Assembly (NCBI GenBank): GCA_023390335.1
Contig: JAEWCZ010000024.1
Location: forward strand, 1 to 64,000
Reading direction: 5' to 3'
DNA length: 64,000 nt
From: Bacillota bacterium
GTDB taxonomy: Bacteria; Bacillota; Clostridia; Acetivibrionales; DSM-1351
Positions 62,942 through 64,000 of this stretch are shown piece by piece (position 1 is the first letter of the stretch; every line of letters begins with the position of its first letter). Below the pieces are notes generated by a model that saw nothing but the letters and a program-made list of their open reading frames with translations, ran no database searches and was not told where the DNA came from. The position numbers and the translations under genes were made by a program.

Positions 62942-63790
62942 ATGACGGTAGAAAAAATTTTAAAAGCAATTAGTAGGGAACTGGAGAGTATTCCCGGTGT
63001 TGTAGGCGTTGTTTTAGGGGGTTCAAGAGCAAGAGGTACAGATCACCCTAATTCAGATATTGATATTGGAATATACTACGATGAATCAAAAGGTTTTAAA
63101 GTCAGTGAAATTAATACAATTGCCACGAAAATAGATGATGAACATAGGGAAAATATTATTTCATCTTTGGGAGAATGGGGTCCTTGGGTAAATGGTGGAG
63201 GATGGCTTATTGTTCAGGGACATCATGTAGATTTTATATTGCGTGATATAAACCGTGTATCTCAGGTAATTGATGATTGCTTAAAGGGAAAGGTTTTTCC
63301 AAATTATCAAACTGGACATCCCCACGCATATATAAATGTTATGTATATGGGGGAGATATCCATTTGCAAAGTATTACTTGATTCAAAAAATTATATATCC
63401 GAATTGAAAGCAAAAATTTTACCATATCCCAAGGATTTAAAAAATGCAATACTTGGATATTTTATGTTTGAAGCATCCTTTTCTTTAATGCTTGCTAAGG
63501 CCAATTTTGATAAAGATGATATTTCATATGTTTGTGGTCATTGTTTCCGAAGTATTTCCTGTTTGAATCAAGTTATTTTTGCTTTGAATGAGGAGTATTG
63601 CATTAATGAGAAAAGGGCTGTTAAAATGGCTGCCGGATTCAAAATTAAACCACAAGATTATAAGATAAAAATAGATGAAATAGTAACCTTAATTTCTTCA
63701 AATAAGGAAAATGTAATAAAAGCAGGAGATATACTTCAAGAACTTGTTAATGAAACAAAAAGGTTAATTGAAAACAGCAGAGTCAGATGA
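62942..63790 (+). CDS. Nucleotidyltransferase-domain protein (DUF4037-like)
   Basis: A 282-residue protein. The nucleotidyltransferase signature GGSRARGTDHPNSDIDIG (about 26-43) supplies the metal-binding aspartates. A helical C-terminal domain (about 150-280) resembles the DUF4037 type or aminoglycoside-nucleotidyltransferase-like proteins. The substrate is unknown. It lies just outside the right attachment copy, so it is probably chromosomal, but it could be cargo of an older cassette. Confidence 0.75.
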   Translation: MTVEKILKAISRELESIPGVVGVVLGGSRARGTDHPNSDIDIGIYYDESKGFKVSEINTIATKIDDEHRENIISSLGEWGPWVNGGGWLIVQGHHVDFILRDINRVSQVIDDCLKGKVFPNYQTGHPHAYINVMYMGEISICKVLLDSKNYISELKAKILPYPKDLKNAILGYFMFEASFSLMLAKANFDKDDISYVCGHCFRSISCLNQVIFALNEEYCINEKRAVKMAAGFKIKPQDYKIKIDEIVTLISSNKENVIKAGDILQELVNETKRLIENSRVR

Positions 63791-63797
63791 TTAAATA

Positions 63798-63832
63798 AAG
63801 AGGGATGCTTTATTCAAGCATCCCTCTTTATT
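63798..63832. terminator. Bidirectional terminator
   Basis: AAAGAGGGATGCTT pairs with AAGCATCCCTCTTT, with T-rich flanks. It separates the nucleotidyltransferase gene from the convergent NlpC/P60 gene. Confidence 0.85.
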
Positions 63833-63867
63833 ACTTTAAAGGGTCACGCGTTTTTGACACAAGACTA

Positions 63868-64000
63868 CTAAATAATTCTTCTGGCGGTTACATAACGACT
63901 TGTCCAATAGCTTGTGGTGATGTCGGTGATTTTAACAGTATCTCCTGTTTTAGGACTGTGTATCATCTTACCGCCTCCAATGTATATACCTACATGGCTG
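63868..64000 (-). CDS. NlpC/P60 family cell-wall hydrolase, C-terminal end only
   Basis: The last 44 codons of a minus-strand gene that continues beyond the window. The text SHVGIYIGGGKMIHSPKTGD contains the catalytic histidine block (HVGIYIG) and second histidine region (MIHSP) of NlpC/P60 peptidases. These cut the D-Glu-diaminopimelate bond in peptidoglycan. Nothing can be said about its N-terminal modules. Confidence 0.8.
   Translation of the reverse strand, partial: SHVGIYIGGGKMIHSPKTGDTVKITDITTSYWTSRYVTARRII

Overview
The window looks like a chromosomal segment of a low-GC, monoderm, anaerobic, sugar-degrading clostridium, most likely from the mesophilic cellulolytic group (Ruminiclostridium-like). 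This is inferred, not searched. The supporting signs are AT-rich intergenic DNA, strong AGGAGG-type ribosome sites, a WalRK operon with yycH/yycI/yycJ, AdhE, glgC/glgD, S-layer proteins, and GH94, GH3 and GH9 enzymes.

Layout. 1-2.7 kb: end of an rRNA operon (5S), then a HelD-type RNA polymerase recycling helicase and a 34-residue basic protein. 2.8-8.3 kb, minus strand: an M14 peptidase, a DUF815 ATPase and an apparent operon of DUF2975 membrane protein, XRE regulator, DUF4173 membrane protein and a small membrane protein. 8.5-12.4 kb: transketolase and a metal ABC transporter lacking its binding protein. 12.4-12.7 kb: a 302-bp foldback element. 12.7-18.8 kb: GH94 phosphorylase, UbiX-like prenyltransferase, a TraB/GumN-like protein and a GH3 lipoprotein. 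18.84-19.05 kb: a cluster of DnaA-box sequences. 19-25.2 kb: an FMN-riboswitch-controlled riboflavin importer, galU, a secreted phosphodiester glycosidase and ttcA.

25.5-28.9 kb: tRNA-Pro followed by an apparently acquired segment (GH9 enzyme, structured DNA, gene remnant), bounded by direct repeats of the tRNA terminator. 29-36.7 kb: adhE, a DUF6385 repeat protein, murI and glgCD. 36.8-48 kb: three surface-layer type genes and two TolC-fold genes, an unusual set for a monoderm. 48.1-56.5 kb: walR-walK-(extra secreted gene)-yycH-yycI-murA-yycJ-rlmH, the cell-wall homeostasis operon.

56.48-62.88 kb: the most interesting part. The last six codons of rlmH (E-T-Y-H-K-stop) are repeated 6,380 bp downstream with only synonymous changes. 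Between the two copies lie a decayed large serine recombinase, an Mrr-type endonuclease, a frameshifted acetyltransferase, a HEPN-motif protein paired with a PD-(D/E)XK-like nuclease, a candidate structured RNA and a two-TM helical protein. This has the form of a staphylococcal-cassette-chromosome (SCC)-like defence cassette at the rlmH 3' end of a clostridium. It is followed by a nucleotidyltransferase and the end of an NlpC/P60 gene.
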